This document shows, piece by piece, positions 6,412-14,611 of a stretch of 31,111 nt of DNA. Within the stretch, counting starts at the first letter, position 1. Every line of letters begins with the position of its first letter. This stretch comes from a virus. The notes below the pieces were generated by a model. That model searched no databases. It worked only from the letters and a program-made list of their open reading frames with translations, and was not told the origin of the DNA. The stretch is from positions 1-31,111 of IMG/VR virus record IMGVR_UViG_3300020202_000184; one strand, written 5' to 3'. The translations under genes were made by a program, and so were the position numbers.

Positions 6412-6718
6412 CGGCGTACACTTCTAAATCCTGAAGGTTTTCTAAATTTTCCGGTATTACTATTTTCGTTACCCGGTATCCATCGGCTGAAATCTGGGTT
6501 CTTATTTCCTTTTCCAGTTTTTGTTGTTGGCCGGTAGAGTTTTGGTATTGAAACAGATTAAGTCCAATCAAGGGGAACTCTTTATAATCCCCGGAAACAG
6601 CTTCCAAAATATCACCTACGTGCTGGGCGTCGCTTTCCACTATCTCAAAATCCCCCGTAGTGGTATTGATATACAGATCTCCGGTTTCGTCTTGTCTTAT
6701 GTCTTGTCGTTTAGCCAT
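6395..6718 (-). CDS. Baseplate wedge protein, gp25/gpW-like
   Basis: 107 residues. GDLYINTTTGDFEIVESDAQ followed by HVGDILEAVSGDYKEFPLIG and a KLEKEIRTQISADGYRVTKI segment follow the pattern of short baseplate proteins of the gp25/W group in contractile tails: N-terminal beta hairpin, DAQ helix, EFP loop, final strand. It sits after the spike gene and before the other baseplate genes, as in many myoviruses, and overlaps the spike gene by 8 nt. Confidence 0.65.
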   Translation of the reverse strand: MAKRQDIRQDETGDLYINTTTGDFEIVESDAQHVGDILEAVSGDYKEFPLIGLNLFQYQNSTGQQQKLEKEIRTQISADGYRVTKIVIPENLENLQDLEVYADGPEL

Positions 6719-7229
6719 GATTTACGTTTGTGTTTTCTATGTCTCCCCTCACTGTCGGGGTTAAGGTTCCGCTTACCGGGGTCGCTGTGGTTCCTGAACT
6801 TCCGCCACCGGTTGTTACTCCTGTATGTACATGAGTATTGAATTTTGAAATAATATCGTTTACCTTATTCTCAAGATTATTCAGTTTTTCAACTGTTGGA
6901 ATAACTTTAACAAGTCCTCCGTATTGATTACCATGCAACCAAATATCCTCTACTTCGGAAACCATCGAAACAAAAAAAGTAACTTCATCCTGCGGGGAAA
7001 TCATTACTATTGACCCAATGGCAGGTTTAAAGAAAATGCCCTTACTCGTGTCGTTGTTATCTGCCATTAACCGAACATCAGTAAAATTAGCCCCTCCGTC
7101 AATTGGCGTAACCTCGCAGGTCATTTCTGTTTCATCTACAGAAACCACAGTACAGAGCTGGGAATAGGGTAAATTCTCTATTCCTACTATCGCCTTTAAA
7201 TAGGCTGCTATTTCTGTAGAAGTACTCAT
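6711..7229 (-). CDS. Baseplate spike protein (gpV-like)
   Basis: 172 residues. An N-terminal OB-type domain (~20-95: LCTVVSVDETEMTCEVTPID, GIFFKPAIGSIVMISPQDEV) is followed by a short coiled segment (KLNNLENKVNDIISKFN) and a Gly/Thr-rich C-terminal repeat region after THVHTGVTTGGGSSGTTATP. The H-x-H motif is the kind that binds iron at the tip of gpV-type membrane-puncturing spikes. The gene overlaps the hub gene by ATGA. It is predicted to pierce the outer membrane during tail contraction. Confidence 0.75.
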   Translation of the reverse strand: MSTSTEIAAYLKAIVGIENLPYSQLCTVVSVDETEMTCEVTPIDGGANFTDVRLMADNNDTSKGIFFKPAIGSIVMISPQDEVTFFVSMVSEVEDIWLHGNQYGGLVKVIPTVEKLNNLENKVNDIISKFNTHVHTGVTTGGGSSGTTATPVSGTLTPTVRGDIENTNVNHG

Positions 7230-8218
7230 TCGAATTTCTTATGTAAGTCAATCGTGTTCCTGAATCCGTTTACTCCAAACCTGGTAGTTACTTTCTTTAC
7301 AAAAAACTTCCCGTTCCTGTCCTTAATTACTTTGTCTGTTAAATTAATTACGTCGCCATGCTTTATAAATTCATCTCCAAAGGTTGTGAACGATCCATGC
7401 CAGCCGTCAAACTTATACTTTGGTAGCTCTGCTTCGCCTCGTTCTCTCATTTGTGCCTGGGTCGTTACCCCTGAAACCAAATAAGTAATAGAATCCCCTT
7501 CCGGGTCGCCTACTTCTACTGGTGCGAGGTTTTTATTATCTATCGCTTTTACTACGAGTTTAATCCTTGCGTCTTCGGCTTTCTTCTGTTCCATTGAATC
7601 GTCAATGATATTGTAATTAAACTGCCGGTTAATCTCGTTTCGTTGATCGTCGTAATAAGCCAGCCCGGAATAAAGGGTATTGTTTCTCATAAAAGAAACT
7701 ATGCCCATTTTCTTCTGAAGTGTGGAAAGCACAAACGCCATACTTACATTATTGGCTCTTACTGTTCCTACCTGCGTGTCTTTAAAAGGTGCGAAGTTTA
7801 TCGTGGCCCCGTACTTTTCAAATACCGGGGAGTTTAAATAAGTCTCTTCCACTTTTTCTAACACGTCTGCTATCGTTGAACCTTTTCCTAATGTCCACTT
7901 TCCACTACATTGCTTAAGGAACCAGAAAGCGTCCTGACATTCTATCGTTACCGGTGTTTTCGCTCCAATCCCTGTTATAAATCCTTCAAAGTAGGTTGAA
8001 TAATTAAAATCGTATCCTAACTCAACTTTTACCGAATCCCCTACGCTTAGAGCGGATTCTGTACCTGCTGCCAGGTCTTTATCCAACCACCTTACCTTAC
8101 GGGGTATAGTGATTGTACACCTGTCCGTCATATCCTCCCAGGACGAGTGTATTTCTACCTCAACACAATTATTAAAGCTCCATTCCCCTATAGTTATCCT
8201 GCTGGTTAGTCTAAGCAT
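7226..8218 (-). CDS. Baseplate hub protein (gpD / gp27-like)
   Basis: 330 residues. An N-terminal beta-rich domain (RITIGEWSFNNCVEVEIHSS; CTITIPRKVRW; VGDSVKVELGYD; YFEGFITGIGAKTPVTIECQD) is the mark of late-control gpD/gp27-type hub proteins. The middle has ADVLEKVEETYL and a C-terminal FDGWHGSFTTFGDEFIKHGD leading to the last barrel (FVKKVTTRFGVNGFRNTIDL). It should form the trimeric hub that connects tail tube and spike. Gene order, tape measure - DUF6046-like - hub - spike, fits. Confidence 0.8.
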   Translation of the reverse strand: MLRLTSRITIGEWSFNNCVEVEIHSSWEDMTDRCTITIPRKVRWLDKDLAAGTESALSVGDSVKVELGYDFNYSTYFEGFITGIGAKTPVTIECQDAFWFLKQCSGKWTLGKGSTIADVLEKVEETYLNSPVFEKYGATINFAPFKDTQVGTVRANNVSMAFVLSTLQKKMGIVSFMRNNTLYSGLAYYDDQRNEINRQFNYNIIDDSMEQKKAEDARIKLVVKAIDNKNLAPVEVGDPEGDSITYLVSGVTTQAQMRERGEAELPKYKFDGWHGSFTTFGDEFIKHGDVINLTDKVIKDRNGKFFVKKVTTRFGVNGFRNTIDLHKKFE

Positions 8219-8849
8219 TTTTCAAGAGTATTAATGGATAATCAGAAACACAGTTCAAAGTAAATGGCTGGCAGTTTCTCATGCCCTCCTGTTGATCGAT
8301 AGTGTAAGACTTGATTACAATGTCTTCGACGTTGAACATCTTTAAAAAGGTACTGGTAACGTTAATCGCTTGTGGCGCCAGACAGATAGAGAGTAGTTTT
8401 TGCACATCCTCCTGCGGGTAGTTATTAGCCCCTCTTCCGAATAGTTTACCTTCAATCTTTATCTGGTAATCTCCATCTGAGATATATTCTTTTACTGTTC
8501 CGTTCCTTCCTTGTAAAGTTGTCTCAATAATATTTTTTGTGTTCATTACGGAAAGCAAAACCAGCTCAATGTTTAATGACTGATAGGTTTGAGTAAGTCC
8601 GTTTTGGTCTACATAGGATCCTGAATTAAAAGTTATATCGGAATATATCGGAGTGTTCAGCAATCTGGACCTTCCTACTTCCTGGTCTTCTACTTCCTCC
8701 CCTACGCTTATAAAGGCTTTCTTAAATGCCCGTGCCGCTACTTCGCCAATTATTACTGTTGGCTTAGTTTGAAAAATAGGAACCGGCGGGGTAAACTTCC
8801 CCTTCGGTTTTATCTGTTCAGTTCTTAATATCGAAAACTTTTTAGCCAT
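8211..8849 (-). CDS. Tail protein, DUF6046-like (tube-to-baseplate adaptor)
   Basis: 212 residues. The stretch LVLLSVMNTKNIIETTLQGR then NGTVKEYISDGDYQIKIEGK is characteristic of a Bacteroidota phage tail family I know as DUF6046. TNIIET-QGRNGTVKEYI-DGDY-I-I is the diagnostic part. It sits between tape measure and hub, where other myoviruses encode the LysM-type tail initiator. Overlaps the hub gene by 8 nt. The family assignment is from memory. Confidence 0.65.
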   Translation of the reverse strand: MAKKFSILRTEQIKPKGKFTPPVPIFQTKPTVIIGEVAARAFKKAFISVGEEVEDQEVGRSRLLNTPIYSDITFNSGSYVDQNGLTQTYQSLNIELVLLSVMNTKNIIETTLQGRNGTVKEYISDGDYQIKIEGKLFGRGANNYPQEDVQKLLSICLAPQAINVTSTFLKMFNVEDIVIKSYTIDQQEGMRNCQPFTLNCVSDYPLILLKNA

Positions 8850-10306
8850 TAGTATTTAGCCACTATAGCAGCGTCATTTAAAACTGTTTGTAAAGCGAGT
8901 GCCATTTTGTTGGCAAAATCATCTATCACTGATCCGTTATTCAATCCGTCTGTTTTATGAATCACGTTCTTTTGAAAAGTATCTATATTAAAAGTCACGG
9001 TTACGGAACCGTTTCTACTTTCGTTGAGGGTAAGGCCGTCTAGCCCTTGTTTTTTAGTTTTAGTTTTCTCTGGCGCAACATTAGCTGGCATGTAAAGAGA
9101 GGATATAAGCTTATCAGCTACCCCCTGAAGTGAATCAAGGGAAGTCTGAGAGCCTTTAAGATTCTCCTGTAAAATTTTATAGGTCTCATCACCTTCATAT
9201 AGATCCCTCCTGGTAGTTTTACCAGATTCTCCTAAAAACACATCATACCAATCATCAGTTTTACCTAACTTCATTGCCTCTATTTCGGCTATGCTGCTTT
9301 CCTTCGATTTTATTCCCTTGGTTAATCTTGCCTTGCCTGCTGCTACTTCATCGTTTAAAAATTTCTCAATTTCCTCTCTTGACTTCCCTTCCTTTTTCAT
9401 TTGGTCAATCTGGTCCTGCCATCTGGATTCTATTCTGGAAAGAGACTGTATAGACCCTCCCGCTGAACGTTCTTTAATAAGTTCGTCCATAGATTTTAAC
9501 TTGCTGGATATGTCATCTAGGATCATTGACCAACCCATCATAGACTTAGAAATAAGTCCGTCGCTATCACTTCCGATAGTCTCTACTAAGTTTTTCCAAG
9601 AATTGGTTAATCTGTTTATGTTAGCATTCAGGGCGTCCGCATTTGCTATAGCTCCTTCTCCGAAAGTCTTTTCCATTTCTGCAGCGAATTTTGGAAGGAA
9701 GTCTTCGGCTAAAAGTTTTCCATCTGACATAAATTTATCTAACTGAGCGGAAGTCATGCCCATTGAGCGAGCAGCTATTGCGAAGGCGCTTGGCACTCGT
9801 TCTCCTATTTGTCCCCTTAATTCTTCCGCCTGAACTTTACCTTTACCCATTATCTGTCCCAGTGCCAGGAACACTCCTTTTGCATCATCGGCGCTTAACC
9901 CCATTGCCACTACTCCGGTAGAAACCTGCCTGAACATATTCCTTACTTCTCCTGAAGTAAATTTGGTGTTCATCATAGCACCTTGGAAAGTCTTAAACCC
10001 TTCAGTCATTTCCTGTAAAGGAAGGCCGTAAGTTTTGGATATATCTTTTAACCAGAACAGGGATAGTTCACCCTGTCCTGCTGTATCTGAAGCAAATTTT
10101 ATTGAGTTTGATAAGGATTGAAAATGCGCAGTAGTTTGAATTATCTCCCTTCCAAGTGCGGCCATAGAAAGACCAGCGCCTATCCCTACTATAGAATTTT
10201 TAAGCTCCTTGAAAGCATTATCTGTTTTCCTTGCTTCTGCCTGGACGCCTTTAAGCTTCCCGGAAACTCGGTCGTTAAGATCAATTATATAGAGGGTTCT
10301 TTCCAT
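8849..10306 (-). CDS. Tail tape measure protein
   Basis: 485 residues. N-terminal coiled start (VSGKLKGVQAEARKTDNAFK) leads into the conserved tape-measure domain (~55-240): FQSLSNSIKFASDTAGQGEL, TYGLPLQEMTEGFKTFQGAM, MGLSADDAKGVFLALGQIMG, QAEELRGQIGERVPSAFAIA, LNANINRLTNSWKNLVETIG. The C-terminal half is charged coiled coil. At ~0.15 nm per residue, the usual ratio, it would specify a short tail of ~70 nm; the family often exceeds 700 residues. Its ATG overlaps the stop of the frameshifted chaperone product (TAATG). Confidence 0.85.
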   Translation of the reverse strand: MERTLYIIDLNDRVSGKLKGVQAEARKTDNAFKELKNSIVGIGAGLSMAALGREIIQTTAHFQSLSNSIKFASDTAGQGELSLFWLKDISKTYGLPLQEMTEGFKTFQGAMMNTKFTSGEVRNMFRQVSTGVVAMGLSADDAKGVFLALGQIMGKGKVQAEELRGQIGERVPSAFAIAARSMGMTSAQLDKFMSDGKLLAEDFLPKFAAEMEKTFGEGAIANADALNANINRLTNSWKNLVETIGSDSDGLISKSMMGWSMILDDISSKLKSMDELIKERSAGGSIQSLSRIESRWQDQIDQMKKEGKSREEIEKFLNDEVAAGKARLTKGIKSKESSIAEIEAMKLGKTDDWYDVFLGESGKTTRRDLYEGDETYKILQENLKGSQTSLDSLQGVADKLISSLYMPANVAPEKTKTKKQGLDGLTLNESRNGSVTVTFNIDTFQKNVIHKTDGLNNGSVIDDFANKMALALQTVLNDAAIVAKY

Positions 10307-10518
10307 TACTTAATAAAGGTTATTATGTCTCCTTCCTTTTTCATATTACCAGTAGCCTGAATTACCCACCACATTTGAGCCGCTACGTCGATATATTTTT
10401 TATCGTCCATCTTGGATGGGTCGTCCTTAAAAAAAAATCGGATTAACGCATCTGTCTGAGATACATAATCCGACTCAATTTCTTCGGTGCGCTTTTTTAT
10501 AGAATCTCTAAGGTGCTT
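10306..10518 (-). CDS. Frameshift extension of the tail assembly chaperone (gpGT-like T part)
   Basis: An open -1 frame of 70 codons with no start of its own. It runs from the A-run at 10518 to a TAA that overlaps the tape measure ATG. The product begins KHLRDSIKKRTEEIESDYVS and ends WWVIQATGNMKKEGDIITFI-K. Joined to the first 95 codons of the upstream gene it gives a ~165-residue fusion. Tail assembly chaperones in many long-tailed phages have exactly this G/GT layout: two overlapping frames just before the tape measure gene. Without this frame, 10307-10496 would be an unexplained gap in a densely coded region. Confidence 0.75.
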   Translation of the reverse strand, partial: KHLRDSIKKRTEEIESDYVSQTDALIRFFFKDDPSKMDDKKYIDVAAQMWWVIQATGNMKKEGDIITFIK

Positions 10519-10802
10519 TTTTTTAGCGCCATAATATCTGTCAGCCTGTCAACAGCTGTCAGATAAACTTTGTGATCTTTCAAAGCTTCCATGTCGCTTA
10601 CTTCGGCTATCAACAAGGTGTTTAAAATAGTCTCTTTAGTTTTTCTCGGATTAACATCGTATGTGTCTTCAAACATTTCATAGACTGTCTTATCCGGTTC
10701 TTTTAAATACAAAGTATAACCTTCTGGCTGTATCACTACCTGATACTTGGCGCCTAATTTTTTTGCTTTTGATTTTCTTTCTTCCGGTGTCATAATTACC
10801 AA
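10497..10802 (-). CDS. Tail assembly chaperone, short form (gpG-like)
   Basis: 101 residues, MTPEERKSKAKKLGAKYQVV then PEGYTLYLKEPDKTVYEMFE, ILNTLLIAEVSDMEALKDHK. Position, size and helix pattern fit the G-type chaperone that coats the tape measure during tail assembly. The last codons (CTA AAA AAA AGC) contain an in-frame slippery heptamer. Overlaps the tail-tube gene by 7 nt. The ratio of short and long form is normally set by the frameshift rate. Confidence 0.75.
   Translation of the reverse strand: MVIMTPEERKSKAKKLGAKYQVVIQPEGYTLYLKEPDKTVYEMFEDTYDVNPRKTKETILNTLLIAEVSDMEALKDHKVYLTAVDRLTDIMALKKSTLEIL
10518..10524 (-). promoter_or_regulatory. Slippery heptamer A_AAA_AAA for -1 ribosomal frameshift
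   Basis: On the minus strand positions 10524-10517 are eight A bases, read in the chaperone frame as CTA-AAA-AAA-AGC. This is the canonical X_XXY_YYZ phase for a -1 shift, with G following (A AAA AAA G). The new frame stays open to the tape measure start. I see no obvious stable downstream hairpin by eye. Confidence 0.75.
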
Positions 10803-11215
10803 TCTATATGGGATGCAATGAATGTAATTTCTGAACTTACTTTAGTGTCTCCTGAACTCATGTCTCTCTTATTGACCATGAATCTGCAATTACGAATGGT
10901 ATGCGTCACGAGTGCTTGTCCTATTTCGGGAACAAACGTTACGGTAATATCGAAATTAGGAATTGCTTGCAATCTCCGTCCAGGGGCCGCAGCCGACAGG
11001 GCTTCCAGTTCTTCCTGGTACAGGGTAATGCTTCCTTTAGGGTCAATCTGTCCAAAGCCTTGTCCAATAGGATAATTTCCTGCTCCGAAATTATTTTTAA
11101 TATCCTGCGGTTCCTCATAAGAAATTTTTTCTACTCCTATGAATATGTTTCCTAAAGCCCGTATAGCTACTTGCCCCCAATGATATTGTACTCCGTTGAT
11201 AAATGGTAGTGCCAT
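10796..11215 (-). CDS. Tail tube protein (myovirus type)
   Basis: 139 residues, MALPFINGVQYHWGQVAIRA, with GSITLYQEELEALSAAAPGR and ITVTFVPEIG..VTHTIRNCRFMVNKRDMSSGDTKVSSEITFIASHI. The beta-sandwich pattern and size (~140) fit tube proteins of contractile tails, and it comes 1 nt after the sheath gene. It forms the inner hexameric tube through which DNA passes. Confidence 0.75.
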   Translation of the reverse strand: MALPFINGVQYHWGQVAIRALGNIFIGVEKISYEEPQDIKNNFGAGNYPIGQGFGQIDPKGSITLYQEELEALSAAAPGRRLQAIPNFDITVTFVPEIGQALVTHTIRNCRFMVNKRDMSSGDTKVSSEITFIASHIDW

Positions 11216-11216
11216 G

Positions 11217-12728
11217 TTATAATGCTGTTGTAAATCCTATGTTTACTTCAATTGTTTCTGCTGATCCTAGCGGAATTATCTTAACGCTTATGGTTAAAGT
11301 GTTAGTTGATAAAATATCCTGTGTAGGGTCTATACTTACCTGTCTTTGTGAAATCTCCCCCGCTGATCTCATTTGATCTAAAGACCTTTCACAAACTGCT
11401 TTAAACTGCTGGATAACATCCTGCGTTAGCGTTCCGTCTTCATTTACCTCAATAGGCGAGTTCAGATAAGGCAACATTGCTATCCTGATCTGACGGGTTG
11501 CCTTTTGCATCGTTCTGTTATTTCTGATTCTTGCGAAGTCAGAAGTAGAGGCCGTACAGGTCAGGTCATTGTTAAAGAACGATCCGGGGTAATCAGCTCC
11601 GAATTTTTTCAGGAAATTATATTTGAAAGTATTTAAAGTATTCAGGGCGGATGTTGAAGTCCCAATATATGCTACACCGTTAGCGAATTGAAGTTTATCA
11701 AACTCATCTCCCTCCATTACATTAAACTGTCCGGTCCATGCGATATTCTCAGATACTAATGCTCTTGAAAGAAGTCCTAATTCTGTTCCTCCGCTGTTAA
11801 CTGCTCCTCCTACAGTCTGATATAAGAAATTTCCATTACCGGTTAAATCCATTCCGATATTAACTGATACCATTTCACTATCAAGTCCGTTCAGGTTAAC
11901 AAAATCCGCTACTGTTGTTACACTGGTTACATCAGGGTTATATACTACTACTAGTGGTTGATCTTCTGTATAAAGAGTATCACACACTCCCTGGATTGCA
12001 GTTACCTGTGCCGTTGCAAAAGCGTTACCGGTTTGGTAAACCATCATTTGCCTAATCTGCCCATCAGCGAAATTCTGAATTGTCTTGATCTCAGTAAATG
12101 CACTATTATAAGTGTAGATACCTACCCACAAAACACCTTGTGGATTCATCCTGAAAAACTCCTGGATATGATAATGGTAAACAGCAAATCTTGAACCTGC
12201 TCCGGTTGACCAGTTGGTAGGAGAGCCTACTGTTATTGTACCTACTATTACCGTAGAAACAGTTGCCCCATTCAGATACTTACCCATTCGCTTAGGAGCT
12301 GTAATCGTGATTGCTCCGGCTACGTTTGAAGCTGAGTAACCATGCTCAGAAGTTCCGGCGTTAATAGCCGCACAAATTCCAACAGCTACCAGGGTAACTG
12401 TAGTGTCGCCCGCTACTTTAGTATAAGTCCCCAGTGAAACAGTTTCATAAACTTCTGCTACCTTCACTTCGATAGTGTTTCCGTCTGCTCCTATCGCTGT
12501 GACAGTAAATCCCGCTCCGGTTGCTGCTGTTCCATCGGAATAATCATCATCTATTCCCAGATCTATCGCTTCCTGAAGGGATTGAATTTTTTTAATTCTG
12601 TCACTAGAGCTAAACCCGGAAGGAAGGGAAGATCCATAAAAAAGCATCCCGCTTAAATGGTCGTTCCCGTCCGCCGGTTGTCCTAAACCTGAAGTACCTA
12701 TGTTAAATGATATTGTCGGCAGAGCCAT
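11217..12728 (-). CDS. Tail sheath protein
   Basis: 503 residues. N-terminal SFNIGTSGLGQPADGNDHLS and the SSDRIKKIQSLQEAIDLGID segment, and C-terminal FARIRNNRTMQKATRQIRIA / DPTQDILSTNTLTISVKIIPL, follow sheath proteins of the DUF2586 type. The C-terminal NRTM..KA.R.IR.A.LP.LNSPIEV region is the conserved sheath core that contracts; the inserted Ala/Gly/Thr-rich region (~60-190) would be an outer domain. It is the largest tail gene next to the tube, as expected. This gene is the best evidence for a contractile tail. Confidence 0.85.
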   Translation of the reverse strand: MALPTISFNIGTSGLGQPADGNDHLSGMLFYGSSLPSGFSSSDRIKKIQSLQEAIDLGIDDDYSDGTAATGAGFTVTAIGADGNTIEVKVAEVYETVSLGTYTKVAGDTTVTLVAVGICAAINAGTSEHGYSASNVAGAITITAPKRMGKYLNGATVSTVIVGTITVGSPTNWSTGAGSRFAVYHYHIQEFFRMNPQGVLWVGIYTYNSAFTEIKTIQNFADGQIRQMMVYQTGNAFATAQVTAIQGVCDTLYTEDQPLVVVYNPDVTSVTTVADFVNLNGLDSEMVSVNIGMDLTGNGNFLYQTVGGAVNSGGTELGLLSRALVSENIAWTGQFNVMEGDEFDKLQFANGVAYIGTSTSALNTLNTFKYNFLKKFGADYPGSFFNNDLTCTASTSDFARIRNNRTMQKATRQIRIAMLPYLNSPIEVNEDGTLTQDVIQQFKAVCERSLDQMRSAGEISQRQVSIDPTQDILSTNTLTISVKIIPLGSAETIEVNIGFTTAL

Positions 12729-12936
12729 CTTTTACCTTTTTAGATTTTTTAACTTCTTCTTTTTTGTCAGTTTTGTTGTCTTCACCCTTTAAAACAAATA
12801 CCTCAGAATTGTTTTCACTTACCTGACTGTCTAAGTAAATACTATAGTCACTAGTAACTATTACTGACTTATGATTAGAAAGCTTTACGTTATTCTTTTT
12901 CAAGAATTCCAGTGCTTCCTCTTTGCTTTTTATCAT
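12703..12936 (-). CDS. Hypothetical protein, Lys/Glu-rich tail
   Basis: 77 residues: MIKSKEEALEFLKKNNVKLS fits a small alpha/beta N-terminal domain; the C-terminus is highly charged (KGEDNKTDKKEEVKKSKKVK). It overlaps the sheath gene by 26 nt and the upstream gene by 47 nt. A disordered, charged tail and position between capsid and sheath could indicate a head-tail joining or assembly role, not demonstrated. Confidence 0.5.
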   Translation of the reverse strand: MIKSKEEALEFLKKNNVKLSNHKSVIVTSDYSIYLDSQVSENNSEVFVLKGEDNKTDKKEEVKKSKKVKDGSADNII

Positions 12937-13108
12937 TTTTCTTTTTTGTTTCCGGATTTTCTTCCTTCTTTTCTTCTCCTAGGATTTCCTCCCTAGTCAT
13001 CATTGTAGGAAATTTTGGCCTTGGGTGAAACAACCATTCACCGTTATCATTAAAGTAAACCTCTTTTATGTGAGGCTTACTTATCAATACATTCTTTAGC
13101 TCTTCCAT
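12890..13108 (-). CDS. Hypothetical protein of head-tail region
   Basis: 72 residues. IKEVYFNDNGEWLFHPRPKF then PTMMTREEIL is a compact folded segment of a kind I have seen in Bacteroidota phages. A low-complexity charged tail follows (GEEKKEENPETKKKNDKKQR). It overlaps the next gene by 47 nt, which is unusually long and would constrain both sequences. The A-rich tail also makes a frameshift into the next gene conceivable. Role unknown. Confidence 0.5.
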   Translation of the reverse strand: MEELKNVLISKPHIKEVYFNDNGEWLFHPRPKFPTMMTREEILGEEKKEENPETKKKNDKKQRGSTGILEKE

Positions 13109-13479
13109 TATGCTTCAATTGCTCTTCCCGATTCCACATAAGTGGTTCCGTTGAAAATGAATGACGCTGTTGCTTTCTTACTGGCTGTTACAGTTAGTGT
13201 GCCTGTAGATGCCATATTGGTTCCAAAAGTTACAACCCTATTGGTTCCGTCTGCTATAAACAAAAACTTAAGAATATCCCCTGCATAAGCATTGGTTGTG
13301 GTTGCGTTAATTGTTACCGCTCCTGTTAGTTCCGCAAGTTTTACAGTGGTATCGAAGTACTTCGGAGCGACTGCAAGCGTTGCTGCATGAGCAGGTGTTT
13401 GAAAATCATAAGTGATTACCCTGCCTGTATTATCTTTATTCTCTGGTGTTGTTGCGAATCTTGGTGTTGTTGATGCCAT
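13108..13479 (-). CDS. Putative capsid decoration/head-fibre-like protein
   Basis: 123 residues, Thr/Ala/Asn-rich and beta-predicted: MASTTPRFATTPENKDNTGR, TVKLAELTGAVTINATTTNA, YAGDILKFLFIADGTNRVVT, ATASFIFNGTTYVESGRAIE. It follows the major capsid gene by 11 nt. Similar TG-rich sandwiches decorate capsids or form head fibres; the composition also fits a small structural beta-protein elsewhere in the virion. Assigned by position and composition only. Confidence 0.45.
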   Translation of the reverse strand: MASTTPRFATTPENKDNTGRVITYDFQTPAHAATLAVAPKYFDTTVKLAELTGAVTINATTTNAYAGDILKFLFIADGTNRVVTFGTNMASTGTLTVTASKKATASFIFNGTTYVESGRAIEA

Positions 13480-13490
13480 ATCTTTATTTA

Positions 13491-14603
13491 TTAAGCTTTA
13501 TACAATACTACTTCTGAACCCCAGCCTATTTGAACATCAGCCTTCATATTCATTTTAATGAACCATAGTTCAGAATTGGCCTGAAGTGGAGCTAACTTTA
13601 ATCCTTCATCAGAGAAGGAGTTAATGCCTACCCAGAGGTTGGATTCTGGCGTGGACATACCTTTTGCAATCATATATGTATCATTTGGGAAGTCGGCTAT
13701 CTTTACTACTGATAACCCTTTGTATGTATCCCTGCCCATTGAAGTGAAGTCTACTCCCTTGAACTCTTGGGCTATTTGAGCCTGCATGTATAAATCGTAA
13801 GTTTTGTAACTTACAAAAATCTTCATGCTAAGATTATATTTCAGTGCATCCGGGATAAGGACATATCCCTTTTCAAGTTCCGCCACAATATTAGAAGATG
13901 TTAGTGTAGTAGGCGATGCTACATCAATTACATCAGAATCATCTTGGGCATTCTTGATAAATCCATTCCAGTATTTATAGATAGTTGAAAGCGATTTATC
14001 GTTATTCCAGATAGCTTTATTGAAATATTTTGCGTGTCTTGCAAGCACACCTTGCACTACTACAGATTCTGCCGAATAAGGCAGGCTCCTGTCTATAATA
14101 GCAGGATTAAGTTGTGTTGCATACCAATGGTCTTCAAAATCTCTTGGGTTAAACTCCATATAGATCATGTAGTCTTCCGGCTGCAATACCTTGCCGTCAA
14201 CTGTCATTGATCCCTTAGATATAGGAGTGGCCTTTCTATCCTGGATTAAATCCTCATAATTAGCATCCCATCTTGGAATAGTATATTTCTTCTTAATCCC
14301 ATCCTTTACATAGACGTGTCCACCATTTACCGTGTCAGCTCCAGTTATCGCCTTTACAATAAACTGAGAGGCAACTTCACCTGCATAGGTTGTGTCGTTG
14401 ATAACAAAGCCATCGACATAAACCACGCCTATAGGTAGCTGGACGTTTACAAGTCCTTTAACAAATCCAGCAACAAATAAAATTGATGCCGTCTCCTTAA
14501 ATATAGCTCCTGCATCTCCAGTGGCTACGAATGAAAATGTTGCCGATACAAAAGCAATCAATGCAATTGAGAACAACAGTTTTAAAATACTTACCTTTTT
14601 CAT
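13491..14603 (-). CDS. Major capsid protein
   Basis: 370 residues, after the prohead protease/scaffold gene. The body (~70-370) has HK97-type features: long central region (YMIYMEFNPRDFEDHWYATQ), VLIPDALKYNLSMKIFVSYK, KGVDFTSMGRDTYKGLSVVK, and a C-terminal MNMKADVQIGWGSEVVLYKA. The first ~55 residues are unusual: MKKVSILKLLFSIALIAFVS followed by a second hydrophobic stretch (ASILFVAGFVKGLVNVQL), resembling a signal peptide or membrane anchor. This part may be a delta domain removed by the phage protease. Confidence 0.75.
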   Translation of the reverse strand: MKKVSILKLLFSIALIAFVSATFSFVATGDAGAIFKETASILFVAGFVKGLVNVQLPIGVVYVDGFVINDTTYAGEVASQFIVKAITGADTVNGGHVYVKDGIKKKYTIPRWDANYEDLIQDRKATPISKGSMTVDGKVLQPEDYMIYMEFNPRDFEDHWYATQLNPAIIDRSLPYSAESVVVQGVLARHAKYFNKAIWNNDKSLSTIYKYWNGFIKNAQDDSDVIDVASPTTLTSSNIVAELEKGYVLIPDALKYNLSMKIFVSYKTYDLYMQAQIAQEFKGVDFTSMGRDTYKGLSVVKIADFPNDTYMIAKGMSTPESNLWVGINSFSDEGLKLAPLQANSELWFIKMNMKADVQIGWGSEVVLYKA

Positions 14604-14611
14604 CTTACTTT

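Noticed and set aside
9291-9746. Long plus-strand open frame opposite the tape measure gene
   Set aside because: It is antisense to a clearly conserved tape measure domain; Ser/Phe-rich composition is that of a reverse-complement shadow.
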